From Glossina fuscipes (taxonomy: Eukaryota; Arthropoda; Insecta; Diptera; Glossinidae): DNA of 64,000 nucleotides. The first letter of the stretch is position 1. Every line of letters starts with the position of its first letter. Below the pieces are notes generated by a model. It ran no database searches. It was not told where the DNA came from and was given only the letters and a program-made list of their open reading frames with translations. Shown here piece after piece: positions 11,401 to 24,274 of the stretch. The stretch lies in contig NW_023998415.1 of NCBI RefSeq assembly GCF_014805625.2, forward strand, positions 25,154,727-25,218,726, given 5' to 3'. A program made the position numbers and the translations under genes.

Positions 11401-14300
11401 ATTTCCATTGCCTTTCAATTCCGATTTTTATAAAAAAAAAACAAAAAAAAAAAACGAAAAAAAAGAGATTGAAAGTCTAATTAAAAGTTGCTTGGACTTA
11501 AGAGAAAAATGTATAAAAATTTTCGCATAACTTTTAATTGGCATTTTGGTAAGTAAAGGAAAAAAAAAAAGGGAAAGAAAAAATAATAGACAAAGAAAAA
11601 GGCGAACAACTTTCATTCGCTTTAGGCCGAAACGTGTATGACCGCTAACTAGGTTCATTTTATTAGAGACTTTTTCTTCGCTTATATCATATCATGGTAG
11701 TAACTAATGATATATATCGCGTATAGATAAGAAATTTCAATCGGTGAGATCGTGCTAGTGATACCGATACCTTTACCGTATACTGAACAACTGCGAATAT
11801 TTGTGGAGGAAATTTTAATTCTTTACTATAAGGTTCGTCTGGACTGCAAAGGAAACTCCTCTTCCAATATTTCTTAATTTGCTTTTTATATAGATGTACG
11901 TAGCATTTGGCTTAAGAAAACTGATATCAAAAATAACTCGATGTACCGAGGTTTATATCTGTACAAAAGTTGCGCTAAACTTAATAGGAAAACTTGTCGA
12001 TAAATCTGATTTCAGATTATAAGAGAGAGAAACTTGCAACATGTGTCAAACAATTTAAAAACTAATTAATTTTGATTCAATTAACTAATTGCCATAAATT
12101 TCTAAATCGTTTAAACAAAAATATCTTATCGTATAAGTGGAAAGGAAAAGAACAAAAACGATGCATGACAGTTTGCTTTCAAATATATTTCGTATCCAAT
12201 ACACAGTAATAAGCATTTACACTATATGGTCGTATCTTGTAATATATTATATGTAATGTGTTGACAATTGGAGATGCGATACAAAAGTTTATATGTGTCT
12301 GGATATGTAATAAATCGAAATGTTAGCAATCGCAATAAGAAATTGGGAAGAAGGTGTTTACAAGGTGTTGCGGTTACATAAAAAAACGTTGAGAAATTGT
12401 ATGCAACTTAACTAAACCTTTTCGTCACTGTTATGTAACTCCTTTTGGTTTTCTCAGAACCACTATGCTAGGATATAACTTTCATGCTTATATAAGATGC
12501 AAAGTCGATATCAATTCGTTTGCTCGGAAATTCGTCGGCTTGCCCGGCCCTATGTTATTACCCATCACAACTATAGCGTCTTTTAACAAAACATGTTAAT
12601 ATCTACTCATTATTGCGATGACATTCGATGAGCAGAAAATGGTAGAATATTTTCAAATACACTCAACTCTTATAAATTTTGAACTTTTATTTCTCATTTT
12701 TTTTGACTGTGTCTTAAAGGAATTTAACTGTACAGCAAAAGAATACAACTGGGTGAACACCGTGATCAGAATTTAGCCGTCCACACATGTGCTAGGCGAC
12801 TTTACAGTCCACTTACACTCGAACAGCATGATTACTTTTTTTTTTTAATATTCTCGTGCGTCATGTTGAACACAGCCCAGTCCGAAAATACACGGAAAAC
12901 TAGTCGTGTAATCTCCAACTGCAACCGCGGTTAGTGTAATGTGGGTGTTTGAGTCATTTTTCTTTCAAAGTGCTGTTGATTCGATCGCTGCACCGAATGC
13001 ATGCAATATTGATTAATGTCGATTGTTTTTTTGTCTCTTCTAATCCGAAACTGATGCTTTCGTTTACAGCATTTATCGCGTGATTAATATAATCTGACCC
13101 ATTGCATGCTATAGCATTGCCAGTTCGTCAAGGATAAGATTTATAGAAATGCGGAATTTTCACTTCAAAGTTCAGTTTCAGTTTCAAAGTTCAGCGATAT
13201 TACAAAGGCATTCCGACATGAATCAAACTCAACAGTGATCTTTAGTTTGTCATTATTAACATTCGATTCTGGGTGATCGCGCGACTCGTTTAAGACGTAA
13301 AAATTATCTGCACGAATATACTTGATACAGTCTGCTTCATAATAATGCTAGCATTCGTGAAGCTACGCGCGGTGTATGATGGCTTAGTTCTACTTAAATG
13401 CCTCATACTTGATACTAGTGCGATTTAATGAGTTTTAGAATGATTTTCTTAAGAAGACGAAATATTTAAGAATATTTCAGAGCAAACGAAAAGAGACAAA
13501 CCAGAAGGAAAACGAGATATTAAGCCAATGTCAGCTAACAATCTGTTAAAGTTTATCAATATTATTAACTATAAATTTCATCCTTCCCGACCTAATATAA
13601 TAGTTCTAAGCATTTTACTTGCAGCAAGTAACCTTGCTACAAATATCTTTTGTATTGTTCACTCTATTGTACACTTTTCAATAAAAACACAATAGTTCAA
13701 GGGCTCTATGCCATATCGGTAAAAAAAGAAAATATTTTTCTTTCTTTTAAAAAAACAAATTAAAATTGTATCTTTACGAAATCTTAAGTCACATAGACGA
13801 CGCGCTGCATGCTACGCGAGAAAGAAGAATTGCGTGGAAGAGAAAATTGCGAGTGTTCAGCGTAATCGTAATTATGGATATTGAGCATTATCGAAAAATT
13901 CTCGAGAATTTCCTTACCAAAGATACGCTGCTCACGTTAAATTGATTGTGTGACAAGCTTCCGCAGAATTACCACAAACCCTAGACCATCTTAACTTTGA
14001 AACCATTTCTCGTCCATAGACAGCCGAAGAACGTGGATAATCTTACTGAATTCTTATTAAGGCGTTATTTGTGGCTGTGATTTCACCTGACTTGCAATGT
14101 GTTTAGGATATCTTAGCAATAACAACAAGAAACAAAAAAGTGAAAATTCTCGCTCCAACAAGAAAGAAAGTGATGTTCTACTGTGACCGAATGTTATACA
14201 CCCATGACCATAGAGGGATAAACGCACATGCTTAGGTGTATTTCGAGTGTGAAATTGACTAAGGACATATGTACGTTATGGGGATTTCGAAGCTTGGTGC
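8480..14300. other. Long AT-rich non-coding stretch, no gene seen
   Basis: No convincing coding exon, RNA gene or transposon in nearly 6 kb. The minus-strand frame at 8926-9186 has fairly even composition but no recognisable motif and no clear splice context. A short tandem of TTCAAAGTTCAG occurs near 13165-13195. On the minus strand, 9928-9940 reads CTCTTAG then GTAAGTG, a weak juxtaposed splice-site pair. Homopolymer-rich patches lie at 9896-9910, 11430-11470 and 11560-11590. Confidence 0.5.
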
Positions 14301-14304
14301 TGAG

Positions 14305-14785
14305 GATTAAAAACGTATTGGAAAAATATAAAATTATGACTCACTATAACATTGGGTAGGATTGGTTAGTTTTCTGCAGATACTACGGCATCGTTCAAAT
14401 TCTTGTACCTTTATCTGCTATAGTTTAGAAGTAATGAGCAAAAAGCCTGCTTTTTTATTGATATCGAAAAACCCAGATGTTCTCACTATATGTGGTACTC
14501 TAGGAGTGTCATTTGGGCGATTTGGTTCATTTTTAATACCGATCTGCGTGCAAGGACTTCTAATGTTTCTGCCAAATTTGAAGTCGATAACTTCATCTTT
14601 ATGGCTGAGAGATTGTCTACCACAGACATGACCCAGACGGACAGATGGACATGGAGCTTAAATCATTTTAGAATTTGATGCTGATCAGGAATATATATGC
14701 ACTTCCTCTAAATCTTCCTTCTGGACGTTGAAAACGAATATATCCCCCCGTCCCCCTTTAGTGATGGGCACAAAAATCGGTGATG
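14305..14785 (+). repeat. Dispersed repeat family A, copy 2
   Basis: This is the best match to copy 1: 'aaattatgactcac', 'gggtaggattgg', 'gatactacggcatcg', the core GCGTGCAAGGACTTCTAATG with 'aatttgaagtcgataa', 'accacagacatgacc' and 'cagacggacagatggaca'. It ends with a pyrimidine block and 'agtgatgggcacaaaaatcgg' near 14760-14782, matching the GGTGATGGGTATAAAA end of other copies. Same strand as every other clear copy. Confidence 0.78.
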
Positions 14786-15340
14786 AATTAAGCGCACGAT
14801 TAATACCCACTGAACTACACACGGTCAACAAATTTTGCTAGATAGTTGCACCTATAATCAAGTTCAAACAATTTATTAAATAATCATAGAAGAAGAAAGT
14901 ATTTAAAAAAAAAAAAAAAAAAAAAACCTTTCCTTTACTAAAGATACAGGAGAGCATTAGGAATATGACGTGCTATGTAAGCATATTGCATAACTGCCAT
15001 GTTATATAAATGATAAAAAATATTACGCACAAGATTCAACATATTCTTGCCACAACACATGCAAAAGAGCAAACACAACAACATAATCAAGAGATTATTA
15101 CTCAAACAACTTTAACAAGCGAATTTCTCGCAATGTAGCCGAACCGATGATCCCTTTTTACCGCCTTTTCGACTTAAATAGACAAAGACAAAATTGTATA
15201 TTTGCTGTGAGTTTAAATGGACAGACCACGGACGCGTACGGCTAAATCGATTAACAATTCGAACCGTAATCGAGGAGATTTTCGCCTTATAGTTTAGCCG
15301 AATCGTATTCTTTTACTAAAAAAACAAAATAACTAAGCAA
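14786..15340. other. Non-coding DNA between repeat copies
   Basis: A poly-A run lies at 14905-14926. No gene or transposon is recognised. Confidence 0.5.
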
Positions 15341-15344
15341 ATTA

Positions 15345-15690
15345 TAGTCGGCTGGAATCGATTCTTCTATACCCATCGCTCTAAAATAGAAAAAGAAAAA
15401 CAATTAAAAAAAAGATGATTTCAATACTCTATGCTAGGAGCGTGATTGATCTTTTACACTCTTGTACAACTACGAATGGCAGCCGTGGAAGATTTTATCC
15501 ATTTCCGAAACCTACCTGCGTGCATAGACTTTCACTGTTTCTGCCAAATTGCAAGCTGAATAGTTCAACTTTTCCGACCTTATACAAACGATTCACAATT
15601 TAATGACGATTAAGAAGCCCTCTCTTGAGTGCTGCAAACATTTTGGCAAAATGAACATATCCTCATCCATGGGTGATGGGTGGCCGAAAA
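15345..15690 (+). repeat. Dispersed repeat family A, copy 3 (diverged)
   Basis: It opens with 'tagtcggctggaatcgattc' then 'ttctatacccatcgc', the same entry text as 18640 and 26480. It keeps 'cctgcgtgcatagactttc' and 'tgtttctgccaaattgcaag', and closes with 'cctcatccatgggtgatggg' near 15665. The dinucleotide-like CAGACGG block is lost. Divergence suggests an old insertion. Confidence 0.6.
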
Positions 15691-16052
15691 AAAAAAAAAA
15701 GAAAAAAAGAAAAGGGAAACCAATATTCCAACCGACACACCACAACCGTCAACTGTAAAATGCGGAGGTTGTGTCCGGTGAACCGAGCATATAGCAGCAC
15801 GAGTTACATAATGTAATAGTTAGTTTGTGAATCACATGTAACCGTTATTTAAGCAAATATAAAACAAAACAGTCGCAAAAACATTATAAGAAGATAGGAT
15901 ATTTTCCAGTACGTACGTAGTCACGGGGTATATCCTACGGCTTTCATGACTATTTGCAAAAGTACTGCAAAAAAGATATAAAAAAAAAAGAAAAAAAAAA
16001 AAAGAAAATCCGTAAACACTGTGCAACAGATCATGTAACCAATACGGCAGCG

Positions 16053-16086
16053 AGCCAGCCAGCCAGCCAGCTAGCCAGCCAGCCAG
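16053..16086. repeat. (GCCA)n tetranucleotide repeat
   Basis: About eight GCCA units with one CTAG interruption, giving an alternating GCCAGCCAGCTAGCCAGCC pattern. Confidence 0.88.
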
Positions 16087-16481
16087 TCCATTCAGCCAAT
16101 ATATACGAAAAGTAAAGTCTGTGTAGTTTTGCTCTTTTTTCGTTTTTCATTTGAAGAGAATATTAAAGTTTTTTGTAGGTTAACAATTTACCTGATTGCT
16201 ATCATTTTTCAACTGAAACTGCAATATAAAGCAAATTCTTCTATAAAGTGTGAAAACTTGAAACGCACAAAAAAAAAAACAAAAAAAAACTTCTATTCGC
16301 TTTGCGGCGAATCTTTAATGCCTATCAACTTGCGTAACTATAAAAAAATTTGCTTGAAAAATTTGTGGGCGTAATCAGTAGATTTTCACATTATCTTCTG
16401 CTTCTATAAGCTGAAAATTTTTTTCTCAATTTACATATAAATATTCTTTGTATTTCCATTCATTTCATTTATACAAAGATT

Positions 16482-16666
16482 AATCTAAAAGAATTTGGTT
16501 TTTAAACTTTTTTACTTTTCATTTNNNNNNNNNNNNNNNNNNNNNNNNNNNNNNNNNNNNNNNNNNNNNNNNNNNNNNNNNNNNNNNNNNNNNNNNNNNN
16601 NNNNNNNNNNNNNNNNNNNNNNNNAATCTAAAAGAATTTGGTTTTTAAACTTTTTTACTTTTCATT

Positions 16667-16667
<1 letters not shown>
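16482..16667. other. Assembly gap flanked by identical 43-base sequence
   Basis: The 43 bases at 16482-16524, beginning 'aatctaaaagaatttgg', are repeated exactly at 16625-16667, on the two sides of a 100-N gap at 16525-16624. Such perfect flank repetition is typical of a scaffolding join in which overlapping contig ends were not merged. The right side then runs into a poly-T tract at 16668-16699. The real locus may hold one copy and a long T tract. Confidence 0.85.
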
Positions 16668-16699
<32 letters not shown>

Positions 16700-16701
<2 letters not shown>

Positions 16702-18635
16702 TAATTATTTTTTTAAAGTATTCATTAGTTAACAGCAGCTAGAAATTTTATCGTTGGTTATAAATTTTTCCCATTTTTGGGACATATCGGGAGGCTCATA
16801 TACTCCTTTCCCTCCTCGTCCTCCTCATCATCGAAGGCAATTTAAATATCGAAATAAGTTTCAGGTACGAACTGAACTGTGAAATTCGTCCTCCCCCCCA
16901 CCCTGCTCTTTCTCCTTTTTTAACGCAGCTCAAGAATCAAGAGCTAAGACTGAGCTAAGCTAAGCAATGGACAGTATCTAGATATCAGGTTTCTAACAGC
17001 GTCTCCTGACCTATTGTTTTCTCGCTTGCAATGCGGAGAGGGGGGCCCCAAGTTCAAACATATATCTAATTACTATTCAAACAGCATCGGCTTGTGATTA
17101 TTTCGTTCACTCGTTTACGTATCGAAGCTTTTTAAGTTTTTATATCATGAGCGTTGGCTTGAAATCGTTTCCATCATACCTAGAAGAAGTTCAAGTGAAT
17201 AATTGAATAATTCTTCTTCTTCTTTATAATTGTTTGGTCTGTCATTGGCGTTATTTGGCCTTAACCTCAACACTCATCGTTCGGAAATCATTGTCACGTC
17301 TGCTAATACCGTTTTCGACAAGACTACAAGCTGTGCTGACAGTGGCATCGATATTTATTGATCTTAAGAACTAGATAGAAATGAAATATAAAATGAAATG
17401 TAATTGGAACAAATGTGGACGTACATTAAGTGCACTGCAAAGCTGGCGGACATGTCTAAGGCATTTTAAAATTTTATGTCGTTAAGAACCGTAGACACAT
17501 TATGAAGTCCTTCATTTATATTTCCGAGTGGGGTTAAAAGCTGATAGGCACAAATGCCATGTAAGTGCCAACTATAAACTCAAGCGAGGGGAATATCAAG
17601 AAAATTTTATATATTGAAATGGCCATAAAACGCATCAATCAAGGTTCACTCAAAAGTCAATAGGATTTCAGCAATCGTTGAAGGGATCGAGAAACATCAT
17701 TGTACTGACCAGTAATTTGTCAATTGTTGGAAATATATTTTTGCACGTTGCAAATGGAATGCAAAATTAAGTACACTGTCTTCGCTTAAGCGTTTCACTA
17801 GCAATGATGTTACAAAAAAAAAAAAAAAAGTAGGGGGAAAAAAAGTAACTTCAATAACAAACAAGGGTTTAAAAACTCAATCTATATGCCATTATTCGTG
17901 AACTACGATTCTTTATTTCTTTCTTTTAGAAGATTTTCGCATATTTCCCATACCCCCTAAGTCTGGCAAACCACCGCAAAGGAAATGAAGTCTGGTTGGT
18001 GTGGATATATAATCCGTTATGTGTGTGTGCATATTGGTAAAAATCAAATCTCTTCGGGGAGGTTAACCAGAATTTTATAACAAACTACAACAAGACAACA
18101 ACAAAATGTTAACATATTGACACCTGTCATAATGAATTTATTTTTACATCCTTTCTATTCAAAAACAGTACAAAACTGCCATAAACTTTTCATTTTTCTG
18201 ATTTTTAATTCAAACAGAGAATTTTCATTAGTTTTAAGTGTTTACGCGCTGATAAGAGAAAGAGCGACAGAAAGAGACAGAGAGACAGAGAGAGAGAAAG
18301 AGAAAGAGAAGTACAAAACCAAATCTTCATTTAATAAGTTTTGACTAATTTTTCCTGCCCATCATAAACAAGGAAGAACAACGAAATGTGAAGTTTGATA
18401 GAAGATTAATATTCGACGCAACTTGGGAGAATTATATAAATTCACAATAAAATCATAATAAATAAATAAAGATGAAGGGAAAAGAGAAAAGCAAAAAAAA
18501 AAAAAAAATGAAGACAAAGGGGAGGAAATTAAAGTTTCTTTTTCCTAAGCGGTGAGCATCAGTGGCCTTTAAATTGTTTGCATGTGCGCTGGAAGCGTTC
18601 AAAAAAAAAAAAAAAAAAAACAATTCAGAACAGTA
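16700..18635. other. AT-rich non-coding DNA, no gene seen
   Basis: No recognisable exon or transposon. A GA-rich purine tract occupies about 18255-18312 and poly-A lies at 17813-17829. A short run of repeated 'gagctaag' units is near 16940-16965. Confidence 0.5.
18255..18312. repeat. GA-rich simple repeat
   Basis: Imperfect GAGA/GACA/GAAA units on the plus strand; the open frame through it gives an Arg/Glu/Lys run and is not a gene. Confidence 0.8.
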
Positions 18636-19110
18636 TATCCGGTCGCGATCGAATCTTTTGTACCCATCACCGTTATCCCACAAGAAGACAAAAAAAGTAT
18701 AGGAACTATATTTTTATGGTCTATAATATGGAGTGGGCGGCGCTGATTTTTTCTATTTTCAAAATAAAAGTTCTTGTCGAATAGGCGTGTGAAGGCCTGG
18801 AAAAGTTTGCGTCACATTCAAATTCTTTTGCAAATTTGTAGAGGCGATATCTTGTTTTTCGTTAACGGAGAGAGCGGTTCAAATTTTTGTATATTAACCG
18901 GCTCTAATTTATGAGTAGTGAGGAATGAATAAACGTTTTCTTTCTTTTTAAATGCGGAGCTGTTCTCAGTTGACGTGTTACTGTGGGCGTGCCTTTCGAC
19001 CCATTTTCAATACCAACCCGCCGAATTTGAAATCAGTGGCTTCACTTTTGCGACCAGAAGAGTGTTTACAACAGACATTTCACACACGGACAGACGGACA
19101 TTTTTCTACA
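18635..19110 (+). repeat. Dispersed repeat family A, copy 4
   Basis: Starts with 'cgatcgaatcttttgtaccc' and 'catcaccgttatcccac', followed by 'atggagtgggcggcg'. The middle has 'tactgtgggcgtgcc', then 'aatttgaaatcagtggcttc', 'acaacagacatttcacac' and 'acggacagacggacat'. The expected closing GGTATAAAA end is missing, and a poly-T run follows at 19159-19182. A poly-A run sits just upstream at 18601-18620. Confidence 0.72.
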
Positions 19111-19274
19111 AAAGCAAAAGTTTTAATCATTCGAATGCTTTCTAGTGCGCCTGTGAATTTTTTTTTTTTTTTTTTTTTTTTTTGCAACGTCAGTCTACGT
19201 TATTGAAAAGGTTGCATTAGTTTATTTTGAGGATACTTCTTCGTAAATGCAAGCAACAACAAAAAGGAGCAAAT

Positions 19275-19995
19275 AAAGAAGTTATATTCGGCTAAAGTCG
19301 AATCTCGCACACCAAAGGCGCTAAAGACAGCACCCCATCCTTTTATTTGCGTTCCCAAAAAAAAAAAAAAATGAATGGGAGAAAATTTATCTTCACCTTT
19401 GAGTTCTAAAGGTATTACTAAGAAAAATTTAATCCACCAGATCAGGATGTAACCCTAATTAATGTGAGAATAACATGCTTATCTTGTCGCCTTCTACTCG
19501 CCAAGTATTTATATTTGATACCCACATCGATGGATATTTGGAATTAACGCATTTCTTGGCATAAAAGTTTAAAAAAGTGAAAAAGGAAGAAAACTTAATC
19601 ACTTGGAACTTTGTGTGGGCATGGCCGATTTTTTTGAGTAAAATATTTCAGCCTGGCATCTTTCATAACTTGTGAGTAAGGAGGAAAAATCCAAAACTTT
19701 TTGCTTAAAGAATCGGGGGCGTATGTGTGATCTGACCAATTTAACTCATTTTCAATGCCAAGCCGCGTGCGGAAACTTGCAATGGTTCTATCAAATTTGA
19801 AACTGATATTTTCATTTTGGCGCTCAAGACACAACACCGCACACGACGCACATACACAAACACAGACAGACAGACGTGGCTTAATCGATTCAGCATTTCA
19901 CGCTTTCTAAAGCTTACTTTTGGGTGTACCGAACATTATGACAAAGTAATTGTACTCCCATCCTTCGGTAATGGGAATAAAAATGAGTTAAAAGG
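19275..19995 (+). repeat. Dispersed repeat family A, copy 5
   Basis: Entry text at 19280 ('atattcggctaaagtcgaat') is followed by an insertion-rich middle, then 'tgtgtgggcatggccg' at 19611, 'agccgcgtgcggaaacttgc', 'aatttgaaactgat', a CAGACAGACAGACG block at 19863-19876 and the close 'ccatccttcggtaatggga' with 'ataaaaatg' at about 19960-19985. It lies in direct orientation to copy 4, about 170 bases away. Confidence 0.7.
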
Positions 19996-22106
19996 AAAAA
20001 CTCCGAGATGATTAAAAAGTAGACTTTCTCGGGTCGATCGTTAGCAAATATAAATTCATAGTGTTGCGCAATAGTTTTATTAATTTAAGGTGAACGCATG
20101 ATTCCGTTATGCCCAGCGTTGTTTAGACGAACTAAGCCGATCGAATTTCTTGTTTTAATTTTGTTTCTTTCTCAAAACTGTGTTCAATGGGAAACGAATG
20201 AACAGAAAACTTCGTTAATGAAATTCATGATGACCATGATAAAACTCCATTCTCGATCCAAGCGATTTTTGTGAATGAAGTCAATTTCAAAGCAGATCGA
20301 TCACCATAACAATTTTAAATGAATCACTGTATTAAACCATTCGCTGCCAGCAAATTTTCGAACGTCTTATCCGTGATATTAAGCATAGTCTTTATACTAT
20401 ATGTATATATATAAACACGTGCTAAGGGGAAACATTTTCAATCCCCATACTTTGAACATATATCGTAAACGATTTATGCTACATATTTGACGAGTAGATA
20501 TTATTGGATGTTTACATGGCTATGTAACAGTAAATTAACAAAATTTACTTACGAAAATAGAAAGGTAAATTTGGTCAAGGTCGTCGTCGTCAACCATTTG
20601 CACATAATATGGTTAACATTTTAATTTATATGAAAAGGATTTGCTGAAGTTCCTTAACCTTTGCCACGAACGAAAAAAACAAGAAAAGAATAACGAACGC
20701 TAAGGTTGAGAATTTCACAACAACGAACAATAGAAGAAAAGCCTATTAAAATAGCAACAACAATCGAAAATCTGTTGCTCTATTCACCCTTTTTGTACGC
20801 TTGTCGAAAACCGTAAGCGATGCATGCCTTCATTTTGCAACAATGTATAAATTTTTATTTCATTATATGAAGAGAAGGAATAAACTTTGATACAACCAAA
20901 CAAAACGGGAAAATGAGACCGAGATAAGGAGTAGAGAAAAAGAACTCTTTCTTACTTCCGTTTCGAGTATAACCTAAAATAATAAATGAAAAGCCAGCCA
21001 ACGAGCCAGGCGAACTCTTTGCTGCCACTACTACTACTATTACTACTACAACTACAACTACAACTACTACTAATACTACTGTTACTAATACTAGTACCAT
21101 TGATGTTGCTGCTCCTGCTACTGTTGTTGCTGCTGATGCTGCCGCTGCTGCTGTTATTATTGTCAGTAGCTTAGTTAGTTCGTTTTTGGGGAAAAAAAGA
21201 GAGGGGAAAGAAAAAAGGAGAACAAAGAACACAACCGACATTTTTAGGTTTTTCTAACGCTTCTAAACCGCAATTGTGCTAAAAACAGTTACACTTTTTA
21301 ACTAAAAATGACTTGAAAAGAACAAATAGTGTTAACGTTGATGGTGGTCGTTGGGGTGTTTCAGTTGATGATTGTTAGGCTTGGAGAGTTGGCTCGATGG
21401 TGTTTGTGTATTAAACAAAGGTAAACCACAAAGTGAAGCATTTGTAGGTGCACCCAGCTGACGCCATGTCGTATAGAAATAGTTAACTAGGGATTAGAAG
21501 AAATGAAAAACAAAAAAAAAAAAAAAAAAAAAATGTAACTAAACTCTCCTACACACTTTGCTTCAACACTCCAACATTTGGAGCGCACAACACAACACTA
21601 ACATCCTTCTGCACTACAAAAGAAACTCATTATTTTTCACATATTACGATGGTTAAAATGCTTAGAAAACGGAATAGAATAAAAAAGGCAAAAACAAAAA
21701 AAAGAAGAAACCTTACCGTTATATAAAAAGAAAAGAAGAATAAATAAAGTTAAAGATTCATAACTGTATACAGTTGATAATCAAAGGTATGAAAAAGCAA
21801 AAAAAACAAAGCGATATTGTTGCCACGACACGATGGCAACAGGGGTCTTTTTCATATGTGATAACAAAGTTAATATATGCGTATGCACCATGCAAACGAA
21901 AAAAATACAAAAAAAAAAAAAAATGCCCTCCTTTGGCAATGTTTCCTTCTATTCTTATTCACACTAATAATGCAGAGAAAAATCCTCTAATTTTTTGCTT
22001 CTTTTTTTCCCTATTACAGTCTCTCTAGCCTTTCACCCAATTTTCCCTTAACACCGTAAAAATCAAAATAAATCAAGTTGTAATTTGAACTTCTCTTGGA
22101 TTTAAA

Positions 22107-22142
<36 letters not shown>

Positions 22143-23580
22143 TGCAAAAGTAACGATATGGGCACCGTGCGTCAAGTATGCTGCATAGTTGCCGGTAGTG
22201 AGGCTTAAATAATTTTTAATAATTAAAAATGAAGAAGAAAACAAAGAAAAACGCTATCCACCTAGTAAGGGCGTGTGGCAGATGGCGTCGTCCCACTGAA
22301 AAGAAAACGTCGCTTACAAACATTGCATCAATTCTGGGCCAAAAAGAAAAATTTGTTTTGTAAATATCTTTCAGCAACACATACATTCACAGTAACTGTT
22401 GAAGCACTGAAAAGCACTTTTAAGACAGATGACCGTAAAACCTGTGCATCAAACTCTAACTTCTGTGCCGAAGCTGGAAAAGAGCCCATCCGAGCGCCGG
22501 ATACGACATTTGCTCACGTATCCTAGTAGATGAAAATGTGTCGCATTAGCCACAACAGTTTCGTTTAAAAACTTATCATCTTGTTCCATGCATTTCCGGC
22601 ATTCAAAGACCACTTAATTTCCTACTCGTCAATGATAGTTGTACGTTGGCACTTCAAAAGTGGCCAAAAATATGAAGTTGACGGCTTTCGTTGCGAAAAA
22701 CATTTAATGCATATCTCATGCCTTTCTAAGACCTAGTAAAACTCTCTAATACATCATCAGATTCATCTCAGATTTTTTTGCTGATGACGTCACTAGATGT
22801 CAACTAAATACCGCATTATAAGACAGGAGAGAACATATTTTGTTTTGCAGACGTATCGTAGAATGTGCGGGATGACCTAACTGCCAGTTAAGATCGAATT
22901 AGTTTCGCCTTTTGGGCACAACTGATGAGAAAATGAAGAAAGAAAGTGCAAGAAATGCAACAAAAAAAGGAAGACTTGTTTTTTCATTATTGCAACTTGT
23001 TTCGTTCATTAACAATAATTACAATCCAAAAAAATAATTTCGTAAAACCATAACAATAGTGTAAAAAGGCTGCATACACAAAAGGTTGCAGAGAGGAAAA
23101 AGCCATAGTTTGCTGAAGGAGAGAGAAATAAATCGCGTTTCTTTCTCGGTAGTTAACGCAAATAACAATAATATCAAGAATGTATCTCTTCTCAACAACG
23201 ATAGAAGGACAAGACGAAGGCCATGTGGTATAATGAAAACATAATTTATGCTTGCACCGATCCCTGGATGTTAACAGAACTTGGGAGGGAGCGAAACTTA
23301 TCTTATCCTTTACGCATTTAAACATAAATGATACGATTATGTAATCATTAAATGTAACAATTTTTACTGTGTTTATTTTTTGTCTCTTTCTCTTTACAGA
23401 TTTTTTTTTTTTTTGTTCTTTTTCTTTTGAATAAACAAATTTTTAATAGTGTTTTTGTGTTGTTCGTTAGCAAACTCGATAAGAGAAACTCTTTTTCATT
23501 ACTTCTTTAGGAAGCTAAATATGCTTGAAGGTCTCTCGAACAGGAAGAAACAAGTAATAAGAGAAGAGGAGAGAAAATCC
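19996..23580. other. Non-coding DNA rich in simple repeats, no gene seen
   Basis: Holds the trinucleotide region at 21030-21172, poly-A runs near 21511-21533 and 21911-21923, and poly-T at 22110-22132. The open frame at 22275-22526 lacks any domain and is not called. Confidence 0.5.
21030..21172. repeat. Imperfect trinucleotide repeat (ACT/TGC-type)
   Basis: Runs of CTACTA, ACAACT and TGCTGCTGCTG units. Translations give Leu-rich on the plus strand and Ala/Val-rich on the minus strand. Both long open frames here arise from the repeat and are not genes. Confidence 0.85.
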
Positions 23581-23585
23581 TAATA

Positions 23586-24223
23586 TTAGGTGTTTGCAGA
23601 AATTTTGATCAGCAACTTGTACTTGAACTGGGAATTACCAGTGTACATAACGGTTGAATTCGACGGTTTTGATCTCCCTCTACAAAAATAAAATAACAGT
23701 TTCTATTCAATACTATTGCTTTATTCAGCGTACGCCGACGCTAATCATAGGGCGCTCAAAATTCTTCCTCTCCTAAATTCATTTCTGTCGTTGTTTATCT
23801 GTTGCCCAGCAAACACGTGCAGAAGCTTATGGTGATGCTGCTTCATCATATCCGTATACTCGGTTTTGGGTGTAGTGGTTGAAAAGTGACGACTTGACGA
23901 ATTGACTGAAAATGCCATTTTTTGACCACTTGTTGCAAGAGATGTCTAGGATATACTGTTGCCACTCGGACGGGAAGTTCTGTCACATCCAGCATATTCG
24001 CCACGCATGTCGTTTCCTCATTACCACTTGCTCAGATCGCTGCGGCATGGCTTGGATGGGGCGCGGGTGCGCAAAGTTGGAAAAGTGCGAAAATGGGTCG
24101 ATGATGGGATCGCTCCTAAGCCAATATAAGCTCTGTCGGCATGAGGTCGCCATGTTGCTAAAAATTTCCAAAATAAATGACTTTCTTCAGTGGAGAAGTG
24201 ATCAACATTTTTGCAAACACCCA

Positions 24224-24224
<1 letters not shown>
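23586..24224. mobile_element. 639-bp element with terminal inverted repeats, mariner/Tc1-like ends
   Basis: The left end reads TTAGGTGTTTGCAGAAATTT then 'tgatca' and the right end is its inverted match, with TTGGGTGTTTGCAAAAATGT then 'tgatca' on the minus strand. The left end is preceded by TA; the right is followed by CA, which may be a mutated TA. TA target sites and a TTAGGT-type start fit the Tc1/mariner group. The inside is GC-richer than its surroundings. The minus strand holds short frames such as one with LDVTELPVRVATVYPRHLL, but no transposase motif, so the element is non-autonomous or internally rearranged. A third end of the same type occurs at 58172. Confidence 0.65.
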
Positions 24225-24231
<7 letters not shown>

Positions 24232-24273
<42 letters not shown>

Positions 24274-24274
24274 A
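24232..24274. repeat. (TA)n microsatellite
   Basis: Alternating AT with two GTATG interruptions at its 3' side, immediately beside the right end of the inverted-repeat element. Confidence 0.9.

Noticed and set aside
20855..21241. 128-codon minus-strand frame rich in Ala and Val
   Set aside because: Its core is a translated trinucleotide repeat, with no conserved motif on either side.
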